Source of the DNA: CAYJNO01 sp964371715
GTDB lineage: Bacteria; Bacillota_I; Bacilli_A; Erysipelotrichales; Erysipelotrichaceae
Assembly (NCBI GenBank): GCA_964371715.1
Contig: CAYJNO010000001.1
Span: 73,983 to 137,982, forward strand
Length of the DNA stretch: 64,000 nucleotides
Direction of reading: 5' to 3'
Shown piece after piece: positions 1 to 7,357 of this stretch. How positions within the stretch are numbered: the first letter of the stretch is position 1; each line of letters starts with the position of its first letter. A program made the position numbers and the translations under genes. Under the pieces are notes generated by a model. The model had not been told where the DNA came from. It did not search any database and was given only the letters and a program-made list of their open reading frames with translations.

Positions 1-28
1 TGACTTAATGTATAACTTATTACTGATT

Positions 29-442
29 TCATACTATCTTAAATCCTATTTTCAATGTTGTACCATCACTTGATGACTTTATATCAAACTCATCTGATAC
101 TCTTTTAATATTAACTAAACCCATACCTGCACCAAATCCAAGCTCTCGTGCTTTTTGGCTTGCAGTTGAATAGCCTGGTGTAATAGCTAAATCCATATCT
201 TTAATACCTGGTCCAACATCTTCAAATATCATTGTAATTAATTCATTTGTCAAATCTAAGATTATTTTCCCACCATCTGAATGTATAATCAAATTAATTT
301 CAGCCTCATAACAAGCTACAGCCATTCTTCTTATTAACTCAGCTGGTAGATTAAGTTGTTTTAAAATTGCTTTAATTTGACTTGAAACTTTACCAGCATT
401 TGCAAAGTCTTCTTTATCAACATTGTAAATTAAACTATTCAT
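29..442 (-). CDS. RsbW-like HATPase (anti-sigma/serine kinase type)
   Basis: A 137-residue GHKL-type ATP-binding protein related to RsbW/SpoIIAB. The N-box is visible (EAEINLIIH, about residues 47-55), followed by the G1 loop DVGPGI and the G2 loop GFGAGMGL, so nucleotide binding looks intact. I chose ATG at 442: it overlaps the stop of the upstream DRTGG gene by 8 bases (tATGAATAG) with no separate ribosome site, implying translational coupling; an in-frame TTG lies 6 bases further up. It is the last gene seen of a hydrogenase-sensor operon that runs off the left edge. No STAS antagonist is visible in the window. In this setting it probably takes part in phospho-signalling with the SpoIIE-type phosphatase two genes upstream; that role is inference. 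Confidence 0.85.
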   Translation of the reverse strand: MNSLIYNVDKEDFANAGKVSSQIKAILKQLNLPAELIRRMAVACYEAEINLIIHSDGGKIILDLTNELITMIFEDVGPGIKDMDLAITPGYSTASQKARELGFGAGMGLVNIKRVSDEFDIKSSSDGTTLKIGFKIV

Positions 443-791
443 AAGCAATTGCTTTTATGCCATTAGAAAATAAAATTCCACTTGCTTCAAACATACTATA
501 ATCTGAAGTAATAATACTAATATCTAGATTTGGAAATGATTCAATAGTATTTGGAAGAAATTTTTTTCCTCTAACAATAATTATCATTCCTATATCTAAC
601 ATTTCTGCAGTTCTTAGTACTTGTTCATTACATAGTCCTGTAACTAGAATTGTTTTATCAGGATCATCATTAATCATAGCTAATGCATCACTCATTAAAT
701 CTGTTGAAAAAGCATATAAATAATCAATATTACTTTGACTATCTACTAATATTTCTCCATTTAATATTTTAGCTAGCTCGTGTGTTAACAT
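435..791 (-). CDS. DRTGG domain protein
   Basis: A 118-residue stand-alone DRTGG-type domain (compare PF07085), a small alpha/beta ligand-binding fold also found between CBS domains and in Pta-like proteins. The protein begins with a short helix and ends with hydrophobic strands (GMIIIVRGKKF, then DISIITSD). Stand-alone DRTGG genes are a regular member of clostridial and Thermotoga [FeFe]-hydrogenase clusters, next to NuoE-like and RsbW-like genes as here. The start lies 4 bases after the NuoE-like stop, with GAAGAAAG as a weak ribosome site. The ligand is unknown; a nucleotide is a guess from related domains. Confidence 0.8.
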   Translation of the reverse strand: MLTHELAKILNGEILVDSQSNIDYLYAFSTDLMSDALAMINDDPDKTILVTGLCNEQVLRTAEMLDIGMIIIVRGKKFLPNTIESFPNLDISIITSDYSMFEASGILFSNGIKAIAYE

Positions 792-795
792 AATT

Positions 796-1281
796 TTATC
801 TTTCTTCAGCTACAATATTTTTAACACGCTCTTGTAGGTCTGAGTTATCAAAACAGTTACCATATACCTTTTCATTTAAAATTGCAATTGGTGCAAGACC
901 ACATGCTCCAAGACATCTTGTTGCATCTAAACTGAATAATCCATCTTCACTTGTTCCATTAACGGGAGATTTAGTTAGCGCTTCCATTTCATCTAATAAA
1001 TCTTTTGCTCCCTTAACATAACAAGCCGTCCCCATACAGACATTTACTACATACTTCCCTTTTGGTGTTGTCGTAAATTGTGTGTAGAATGTTACAACTC
1101 CATACACATCAGCTACGGAAGTATCTGTTGCTAATGAAATTTTTTCCATTGCATAAAATGGAATATATCCAAGCTCATGTTGTACATCATGTAACATTTG
1201 CTTTACTGGACCTAGTTTCCCTTTATGTCTACTTACAATCTCTTCAATCTTCATTTTTGCATCTTGATTTAATTTTTCCAT
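796..1281 (-). CDS. NuoE/HydC-like thioredoxin-fold [2Fe-2S] protein
   Basis: A 161-residue homologue of the 24-kDa subunit of NADH dehydrogenase and of HydC of electron-bifurcating hydrogenases. After a helical N-terminal part the thioredoxin-like fold carries the four cluster ligands as CMGTAC and CLGAC. It would pass electrons between an NAD(H)-linked flavoprotein and iron-sulfur partners; the NuoF-like and catalytic subunits are not in the window and may lie off the left edge. Its start follows an AAAGGGAT ribosome site and sits 11 bases after the SpoIIE-type gene, so it is cotranscribed with the sensory genes. Confidence 0.9.
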   Translation of the reverse strand: MEKLNQDAKMKIEEIVSRHKGKLGPVKQMLHDVQHELGYIPFYAMEKISLATDTSVADVYGVVTFYTQFTTTPKGKYVVNVCMGTACYVKGAKDLLDEMEALTKSPVNGTSEDGLFSLDATRCLGACGLAPIAILNEKVYGNCFDNSDLQERVKNIVAEER

Positions 1282-1292
1282 AATATCCCTTT

Positions 1293-2471
1293 CTAATACT
1301 CTTTTATTTCAACAATTTTACCTAGTTTATCAAGATTATTTATTATATTTTTTATAATATTAACTTTCACATCTAGTGAAATTGTGGAATAACTTAATGT
1401 TTTGTGGACTTCATTTTCTGCAAGTCCTAATAAAAAACTAACTTTTGTACTATCTAATAAATATTTTGCTAAAAGTGTACCACCATCTTTTTCTTTTCCA
1501 AATAATAAAGCTTCCATAAATTTTTTATTTTTAACACATTGTGTTAAAAGATAATCTGCTTTACTTAAAGTGATAACTCCTTCACATACTAAATCAATAC
1601 CTAATATTTTTGATGTCGGAGGAACATCTGCATTTTTATCAAACGTATTATGTATAATTTGAGTATTTAAATTTTTGGCAACAATTTGTCCTGTGGTTCC
1701 GCCACATGTTATTTTATAGTGTGTTGCTTTCATTAATTCTTCTACTACAAATTTATCATTTTCTTTATCTTTAGGTGGACCTACCATCACTTTGCTTTCT
1801 TTAGCTTCGCAAAGTTTAATAACGCCAACTGTACAATCATCTAAGCATTCACCATTATAAAGTTCATTAACACTTTGAAGAAGTATATTTGATACTTCAA
1901 TTGGCTCATCACTTGTACGATAATATTTAACTAGATGATTCTCTACTGCTGTTTGATTCCAATCTAAATTAATTCTTTTATCAATACCAGCATGTAGTAT
2001 ACCATCAGAATAACATAATATAAAATCATCAACTTTCGCGTTAAAGGAAAATTCACATACTAAACGATGATTATAAAATTCTTCTTTTTTTTCTATGTTT
2101 AACAACTTTTTATCCCTTAACACAATTGTGGATGGATTATCAAATTCAACTACTTCTATCAAACCATTATAATAAGCTTTAATAATTGTAAATGTAGCAT
2201 ATGCACTATTTCTTTCTTTACATTCTGGAAGTGTACTAGTTACTGTTTCAATAACGCTAGCTAAAGGTTCATGGCTATTAACCATTTCAGCAATAATTGT
2301 ACTTGTTAGTGTCGATAAAATATTAGCTTTTACACCACTACCAATTCCATCAGATAATACCATTGTAAAGAATTCAGTGTTATGCTTAATTCTTACATTA
2401 TCTCCACAAAGTTCTTCACCTACTTTATGAAAGCTTGCAAAATGATTTTTTACATGAAATTTGTCACTCAT
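1293..2471 (-). CDS. SpoIIE-type PP2C serine phosphatase with extra C-terminal domain
   Basis: A 392-residue protein. Residues 1 to about 225 form a SpoIIE/RsbU-type PP2C domain with the metal-binding motif LSDGIGSG near residue 39 and a late DDCTVGVIKL strand. These enzymes dephosphorylate Ser/Thr-phosphorylated partners such as STAS-domain antagonists. Residues 230-392 form a second domain I cannot name. The gene overlaps the end of the preceding sensory hydrogenase gene by 8 bases (ATGAGTGA), so the two products are made together. That pairing is known from the putatively sensory, phosphatase-linked group C [FeFe]-hydrogenases. The likely job is to turn the redox or H2 state read by the sensor into dephosphorylation of a target. 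Confidence 0.85.
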   Translation of the reverse strand: MSDKFHVKNHFASFHKVGEELCGDNVRIKHNTEFFTMVLSDGIGSGVKANILSTLTSTIIAEMVNSHEPLASVIETVTSTLPECKERNSAYATFTIIKAYYNGLIEVVEFDNPSTIVLRDKKLLNIEKKEEFYNHRLVCEFSFNAKVDDFILCYSDGILHAGIDKRINLDWNQTAVENHLVKYYRTSDEPIEVSNILLQSVNELYNGECLDDCTVGVIKLCEAKESKVMVGPPKDKENDKFVVEELMKATHYKITCGGTTGQIVAKNLNTQIIHNTFDKNADVPPTSKILGIDLVCEGVITLSKADYLLTQCVKNKKFMEALLFGKEKDGGTLLAKYLLDSTKVSFLLGLAENEVHKTLSYSTISLDVKVNIIKNIINNLDKLGKIVEIKEY

Positions 2472-4140
2472 CTTTTTCTATTGCTTTCATTAATTTACTT
2501 AATGCTATTTTAGAATTTGCAGTACTTTCTCCAAGTAGTGAAGCTACTTCTTGTACAGTTCTCATTTGATCATCGATAATTTTTTGAGTTATCTCTAATG
2601 TATTTTCACGATATTTTCTAATAATTTTTTCCTTTGTTTCCTCAATTGTTAAGTCCATCAAAATAATAATGAATTTATGATGTTCTTTTAAATAGATAAC
2701 ACAATGATTTACAAGTATTTTATATTCGTCATAATAGTATTTGAAGTATTGGATTTTTTGTGGATGATTAATTGCATATTCAAGTTCAGAGCATTGAATA
2801 ATTGCTTGAATAGGCATTTCATTACAGTTTGTGCTCTCTAATCTGAACATTGCTTTTGCAGCAGGATTTATTGTTTCTATTTGCAATTTACTATCTATAA
2901 CAATAATTCCATTTGGTGTATTTTTAATAACTAAATTTGAAGTTGATAATGCCATTTCAAGAGCATCAGGAATACATAAATTAGGGTCAGCTTTATTTTC
3001 TAATACTGCAATTGCTTTTTCTTTACATGTTTCATACCCACAAGAACCACAATTGAGCACTTGATTTTCATTTGTTTTTCCCAGGATATAAAGCATATCT
3101 TGAATTTGCGCTTCAGAAAATGATTGTTTAGTTTTTAGTTGACTTTGCCATTTTGCTTTAAAGGCTGGTAAATTATTCATATTTTTAATAACTGAGCTAT
3201 TGTGAATTTGTCTTTTTAATTTAGTTTCTGAAGCCCATTTTTTATGATAATGATTCTCTAATATTGGTCCTCCAAGACATGATTCTTTACAAGCACTCAT
3301 TTCAATGAAACACTTTTCAATTTCTTTATTTTTTATTGCCTCTAATGCCAATCTAATTCGGGATATCCCTTCAACACTAAAAGTTTCATAATTACTATCT
3401 TTACTATTCAATGTTTTTAAAATACCACTTGGTGTTGGATAAATTCTAGCTATATCACCATCAAAACTATCAAGATTATCTTTATAATCAACATGTACAT
3501 CTTTTAAATAATATTCAAGTTCATCCATTTCAATAGTTGCATCGATAATTCCATTATTTCTAATATCCTTAATTTCTCTTTTCTTTGCAATACATGGATT
3601 AATAAATACTACCTTTGCATCAGGATGTTGTTCTTTTATTAATACACCTGATGCTATCATTGGCGATACAATACTAGCCAGTGCTTCAATTAGTTCAGGA
3701 TACTCTTTTTCGATTAAATCAACTACTACAGGACAACATGTAGAAATAATATTATTCATTTTATTTTCTGCTATTAAATAATTATAATGTTCACTAACTT
3801 TACTAGCAGCAAAAGAGGTTTCTATAACATCATAAAAACCTTTTTCTATTAATTTACTTTTTAATTCATTAAAACTAGACCATACTCCAATAAAGCTTGG
3901 TGCTACTGTTGCAATAACTTTTTGCTTATTATTAATCCATTGATTTACTTGATTTAAATCACTTTTAATTTTTTTTGCACTATGTGGACAAATTACAAAA
4001 CACTTCCCACATAAAATACACTCATCCTCAATAATTTGAGGCTGATAATTTACATAGGCCATTGCTTTTGTTGGACATACTCTTACACATCTCAAACAGT
4101 TCTTGCAATTTGATTCTTGTAACCTAATATATGAACTCAT
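2464..4140 (-). CDS. Sensory [FeFe]-hydrogenase-like protein (HydS type) with PAS domain
   Basis: A 558-residue protein. Residues 12-51 hold a two-[4Fe-4S] ferredoxin (Cys 12,15,18,22 and 41,44,47,51). An H-cluster domain follows: L1 TCCP (Cys135, Cys136), L2 PCIAKKRE (Cys183, Lys186) and L3 SACKESC (Cys284, Cys288). All four cluster ligands and the Cys equivalent to the proton-relay residue are present. Residues 364-389 form a further four-Cys iron-sulfur site (CGSCGYETC), then a PAS domain (about 400-500) and a helical C-terminus. Subunits for NADH chemistry are absent from the polypeptide, which suits a sensor. I start at ATG 4140 because AGGGAG lies 7 bases upstream; an ATG 18 bases earlier lacks a site. 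First gene of its operon. Confidence 0.88.
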   Translation of the reverse strand: MSSYIRLQESNCKNCLRCVRVCPTKAMAYVNYQPQIIEDECILCGKCFVICPHSAKKIKSDLNQVNQWINNKQKVIATVAPSFIGVWSSFNELKSKLIEKGFYDVIETSFAASKVSEHYNYLIAENKMNNIISTCCPVVVDLIEKEYPELIEALASIVSPMIASGVLIKEQHPDAKVVFINPCIAKKREIKDIRNNGIIDATIEMDELEYYLKDVHVDYKDNLDSFDGDIARIYPTPSGILKTLNSKDSNYETFSVEGISRIRLALEAIKNKEIEKCFIEMSACKESCLGGPILENHYHKKWASETKLKRQIHNSSVIKNMNNLPAFKAKWQSQLKTKQSFSEAQIQDMLYILGKTNENQVLNCGSCGYETCKEKAIAVLENKADPNLCIPDALEMALSTSNLVIKNTPNGIIVIDSKLQIETINPAAKAMFRLESTNCNEMPIQAIIQCSELEYAINHPQKIQYFKYYYDEYKILVNHCVIYLKEHHKFIIILMDLTIEETKEKIIRKYRENTLEITQKIIDDQMRTVQEVASLLGESTANSKIALSKLMKAIEKDE

Positions 4141-4187
4141 ATTTTTCTCCCTAGACATTGAAAAAATAATACTATGTATATTTTACC

Positions 4188-4193
4188 ATTATA
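4188..4193 (-). promoter_or_regulatory. Candidate -10 box for the HydS-SpoIIE operon
   Basis: A TATAAT on the minus strand lies about 48 bases upstream of the chosen HydS start and downstream of a terminator hairpin, so transcription probably starts here. No good -35 box is visible at the right distance. Confidence 0.4.
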
Positions 4194-4221
4194 TAAAAGG
4201 TTGTTTCAAGAATATATTGTA

Positions 4222-4252
4222 TAAAAAAAACGAACTATTTGTTCGTTTAAGT
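4222..4252 (-). terminator. Hairpin with T-run, minus strand
   Basis: Inverted repeat AAACGAAC/GTTCGTTT with a short loop, followed on the minus strand by eight T. It is the second terminator-like hairpin downstream of gpsA and lies just before the HydS promoter region, insulating the two operons. Confidence 0.6.
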
Positions 4253-4372
4253 AATTTTGTTATAATTTTAATTATTTATTTTATATATGATTTAATTTTA
4301 TTAGATTACATAGTTATCACAATATTTATATCATACCATATTTGAACATTTTTAATTAAATAATTAGCTAAT

Positions 4373-4400
4373 AAAAAAGAAGTATAATTATACTTCTTAT
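4373..4400 (-). terminator. Intrinsic terminator of the cmk-der-gpsA operon
   Basis: Perfect inverted repeat AAGAAGTATAA/TTATACTTCTT followed by a T-run on the minus strand, overlapping the last codons of gpsA. Confidence 0.75.
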
Positions 4401-5395
4401 TCATTTTCTGCTTTTAAATCTCTATTCATTAAATCATTAATTGATTCTTTAGGAGATTTATTTTCAAATAAAACTTTATATACTTCTTCAGTAATTGGCA
4501 TAGATATATTGTGCTCTTTAGATACTTCATATACTATTTTACAACACACTATTCCTTCTACTGTTTTTTTATTATTTTCTAAAAATTCTTTTGCAGAGTT
4601 TGCTTTTCCAATTGCAAGTCCGGCTTGGAAATTTCTTGAATGATATGATGTACAAGTTACAATAAGATCTCCAACCCCTGTTAGCCCTAAATATGTATCT
4701 TTATTACCACCAAAATATGTACCATAACGTACCATTTCATTTAAGCCTCTTGCCATTAGTGCCGCTTTAGCATTATCACCTTGTCCTACACCAACAACAA
4801 TTCCACTAGCTATTGCCATAATATTTTTTAGTGCAACACCGATTTCAGCACCAATAACATCATTGTTACGATATAATCTAAATTTATCATTAGAAAATGC
4901 TAATTGAACTTTTTTTGCAACTTCATCATCATCACATACTGCATTAATTGAAGTTAATAATCCTTGTACTACTTCTTCAGCATGAGATGGTCCAATTAAT
5001 GACACAACATTTATAAGTTTAGAATCATTTAATGCTTTTTTGATGACAACTGATAGTCTTTCGTGAGTAACAGGATGAAACCCCTTAGCAACATTAATTG
5101 CGATAAATGGTTTTGTAATATATGGTTTAATCTTTTCACTAACATCTCCTATTGCAATTGATGGTATAGCGAATAAAATCATATCACTATTTACTATAAT
5201 ATCTAAATTTGTTGAAGCCTTAATAGTTTTGTTTAGTCGAATTTCCTCAAAATATTTTGAATTACGATGATTTAAATTGATATCATCAACTTCATCTTGG
5301 TTAACACCCCAAAGTACAACTTCATGATTATTAGCTGCAAGAATATTAGCTAGTGCACTACCAAAACTACCTGTACCTAAAATACTTACTTTCAT
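4397..5395 (-). CDS. gpsA: Glycerol-3-phosphate dehydrogenase [NAD(P)+]
   Basis: A 332-residue, full-length cytosolic enzyme that reduces dihydroxyacetone phosphate to sn-glycerol 3-phosphate for membrane lipid synthesis. The N-terminal Rossmann motif is GTGSFGSALA; the substrate-binding helix contains the conserved Lys in GVALKNIMAIASG (about residue 189), and GLTGVGDLIVTC follows. It is the last gene of an operon with cmk and der, and its ATG shares one base with the der stop (TAATG). The der-gpsA order is common in Bacillota. Confidence 0.97.
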   Translation of the reverse strand: MKVSILGTGSFGSALANILAANNHEVVLWGVNQDEVDDINLNHRNSKYFEEIRLNKTIKASTNLDIIVNSDMILFAIPSIAIGDVSEKIKPYITKPFIAINVAKGFHPVTHERLSVVIKKALNDSKLINVVSLIGPSHAEEVVQGLLTSINAVCDDDEVAKKVQLAFSNDKFRLYRNNDVIGAEIGVALKNIMAIASGIVVGVGQGDNAKAALMARGLNEMVRYGTYFGGNKDTYLGLTGVGDLIVTCTSYHSRNFQAGLAIGKANSAKEFLENNKKTVEGIVCCKIVYEVSKEHNISMPITEEVYKVLFENKSPKESINDLMNRDLKAENE

Positions 5396-6702
5396 TAATC
5401 CTTCTTTCTAACAATTATATGAATTGGTGTTCCATAGAAGTTAAATGCTTCACGTAATTTATTTTCCATATGTCTTTGATATGAAAAGTGCATTAACTCT
5501 GGATCGTTTACAAATAATATGATTGTTGGAGGTGCAGCTTTAACTTGAGATGCATAATATATTTTAACCCTTTTACCATTTGTTGTTGGTGCAGGAGTTA
5601 TTAATTGAGCATCTAAAATTACCTCATTTAATACATTTGTTGGAACTCTTAAATTCGAATAATAATATACTTCATTAATCATTGGAATTAAGTCTTTAAC
5701 TCTTTGTTTTGTAATTGCGGATACAAATATAATTGGAGCATAACTTAAATATTTAAATTCTTCACGAATTTTTCTTTCTACTTTTAGAATTGTTTTATCA
5801 TCTTTATCTACTGTATCCCATTTATTATAAACAATAATTATTGGCTTGCCAGCTTCATGTGCATAACCTGCAACATGTTTATCTTGTTCGATTATTCCTT
5901 TTTCTCCATCAATAACAAATAAAACAACATCAGCACGTTCAATTGCTGACATAGCTCTTAAAACAGAGTATTTTTCAACATTTTCATATACTTTACCACG
6001 TTTTCTAATACCTGCAGTATCAATTACAACATATTCTTGATTTTCATGTTTAAATGGAGTATCTATTGCATCTCTAGTTGTACCTTCAATATTACTTACA
6101 ATTACTCTGTCTTGATTTAACATTGCATTTGTCAAGCTTGATTTACCTACATTTGGACGACCAATAATTGCAAATTTAATCATACCTTCGTAATCATTAC
6201 GTTTACGATTATCAAAGTTTTCAAAAACTAAATCCAAAATATCTCCAATACCAATACCATGAACTCCACTACAAGCAATTGGATCACCAACTCCTAATGC
6301 ATAAAACTCATATATATCATTAACTTTTGCACCATCATCAATTTTATTAACAGCTAAAATAACTGGTTTATTTGTTTTTTGTAATAATCTTGCAATATAT
6401 TCATCATCATTTGTAATTCCATCTTTTCCATTAACTACAAATACAATAACATCACTTTCTTCAATTGCAATTTCAACTTGTGCTTTTATTTCAACTTGAA
6501 AAGGTTGATCTAATAATTGAATTCCACCAGTGTCAATTACTCTAAAATCTCTAGTTAGCCAATTAGCTTTACCATAAATTCTATCTCTTGTTACACCTGG
6601 TTGATCTTCTACTATTGATACTCTTTCACCTACAAAACGATTAAAAATCGTTGATTTACCTACATTTGGGCGACCTACTATCGCTACTACTCCACTAATC
6701 AT
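5395..6702 (-). CDS. der: Ribosome-biogenesis GTPase Der (EngA)
   Basis: A 435-residue protein with the tandem G-domain layout unique to Der. G1 of the first domain is GRPNVGKST (about residues 9-17) with DTGG and NKID; the second domain repeats GRPNVGKSS (about 180), DTAG and NKWD. The C-terminal part is the KH-like domain. Der acts in late assembly of the 50S subunit. The start follows GAGGT and overlaps the end of cmk by 8 bases, so it is coupled to cmk. Confidence 0.98.
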   Translation of the reverse strand: MISGVVAIVGRPNVGKSTIFNRFVGERVSIVEDQPGVTRDRIYGKANWLTRDFRVIDTGGIQLLDQPFQVEIKAQVEIAIEESDVIVFVVNGKDGITNDDEYIARLLQKTNKPVILAVNKIDDGAKVNDIYEFYALGVGDPIACSGVHGIGIGDILDLVFENFDNRKRNDYEGMIKFAIIGRPNVGKSSLTNAMLNQDRVIVSNIEGTTRDAIDTPFKHENQEYVVIDTAGIRKRGKVYENVEKYSVLRAMSAIERADVVLFVIDGEKGIIEQDKHVAGYAHEAGKPIIIVYNKWDTVDKDDKTILKVERKIREEFKYLSYAPIIFVSAITKQRVKDLIPMINEVYYYSNLRVPTNVLNEVILDAQLITPAPTTNGKRVKIYYASQVKAAPPTIILFVNDPELMHFSYQRHMENKLREAFNFYGTPIHIIVRKKD

Positions 6703-7357
6703 TCGTTACCTCATTTACTAATTCTATGATTTTATCAATTGTTTCATCAAGTGTAATATCTGAAGTATCAACTAATACAGCATCTTCAGCTTGTACTAAT
6801 GGTGAATTTTCACGATTACTATCTTGATAATCTCTTTTATCTAGCTCTATTATTATATCTTCTAAATTTGAAGGTATATTTCTTTCAATATTTTGTAAAT
6901 GACGACGTTTAGCACGAGCTTTAGAGCTTGCTGTTAAAAATATTTTTAACTCAGCATCCTTTAATACTACACTTCCAATATCTCTTCCATCTAAGATGTA
7001 GCCTTTATTTTTCGCAATATCTTGTTGCATTGCTACAAGATATGCACGTACATCTTTTAGTTTAGAAACCTCACTAGCCATCGTTGACATATGTGGCGTT
7101 CTTATTTCATCATTCACTTTTGTACCGTCTAAAAGGATACTGCCATCACTTTTCATATCGATAACAGTATTTTTTAGCATATTAACAATGTTAACTTCAT
7201 CATCAATTGCAATATTATTTTGTAACGCTTTATATGCGGTTAAACGATACATTGCACCTGTATCTAAATGTACGTATCCAAGCTTTGTAGCTACTATTTT
7301 AGCTACACTACTTTTTCCGGCACCACCAGGTCCATCTATTGCAATATTTATTTTCAT
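6695..7357 (-). CDS. cmk: Cytidylate kinase
   Basis: A 220-residue enzyme that phosphorylates CMP/dCMP with ATP. The P-loop GPGGAGKSSVAK is at residues 8-19, the Asp/Arg CMP site is in LDTGAMYR, and LDGRDIGSVV and the lid region KARAKRR follow. Its ATG shares one base with the stop of the upstream acidic protein (TAATG). In many Bacillota cmk is followed by an S1-like gene before der; here der follows directly. Confidence 0.97.
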   Translation of the reverse strand: MKINIAIDGPGGAGKSSVAKIVATKLGYVHLDTGAMYRLTAYKALQNNIAIDDEVNIVNMLKNTVIDMKSDGSILLDGTKVNDEIRTPHMSTMASEVSKLKDVRAYLVAMQQDIAKNKGYILDGRDIGSVVLKDAELKIFLTASSKARAKRRHLQNIERNIPSNLEDIIIELDKRDYQDSNRENSPLVQAEDAVLVDTSDITLDETIDKIIELVNEVTND

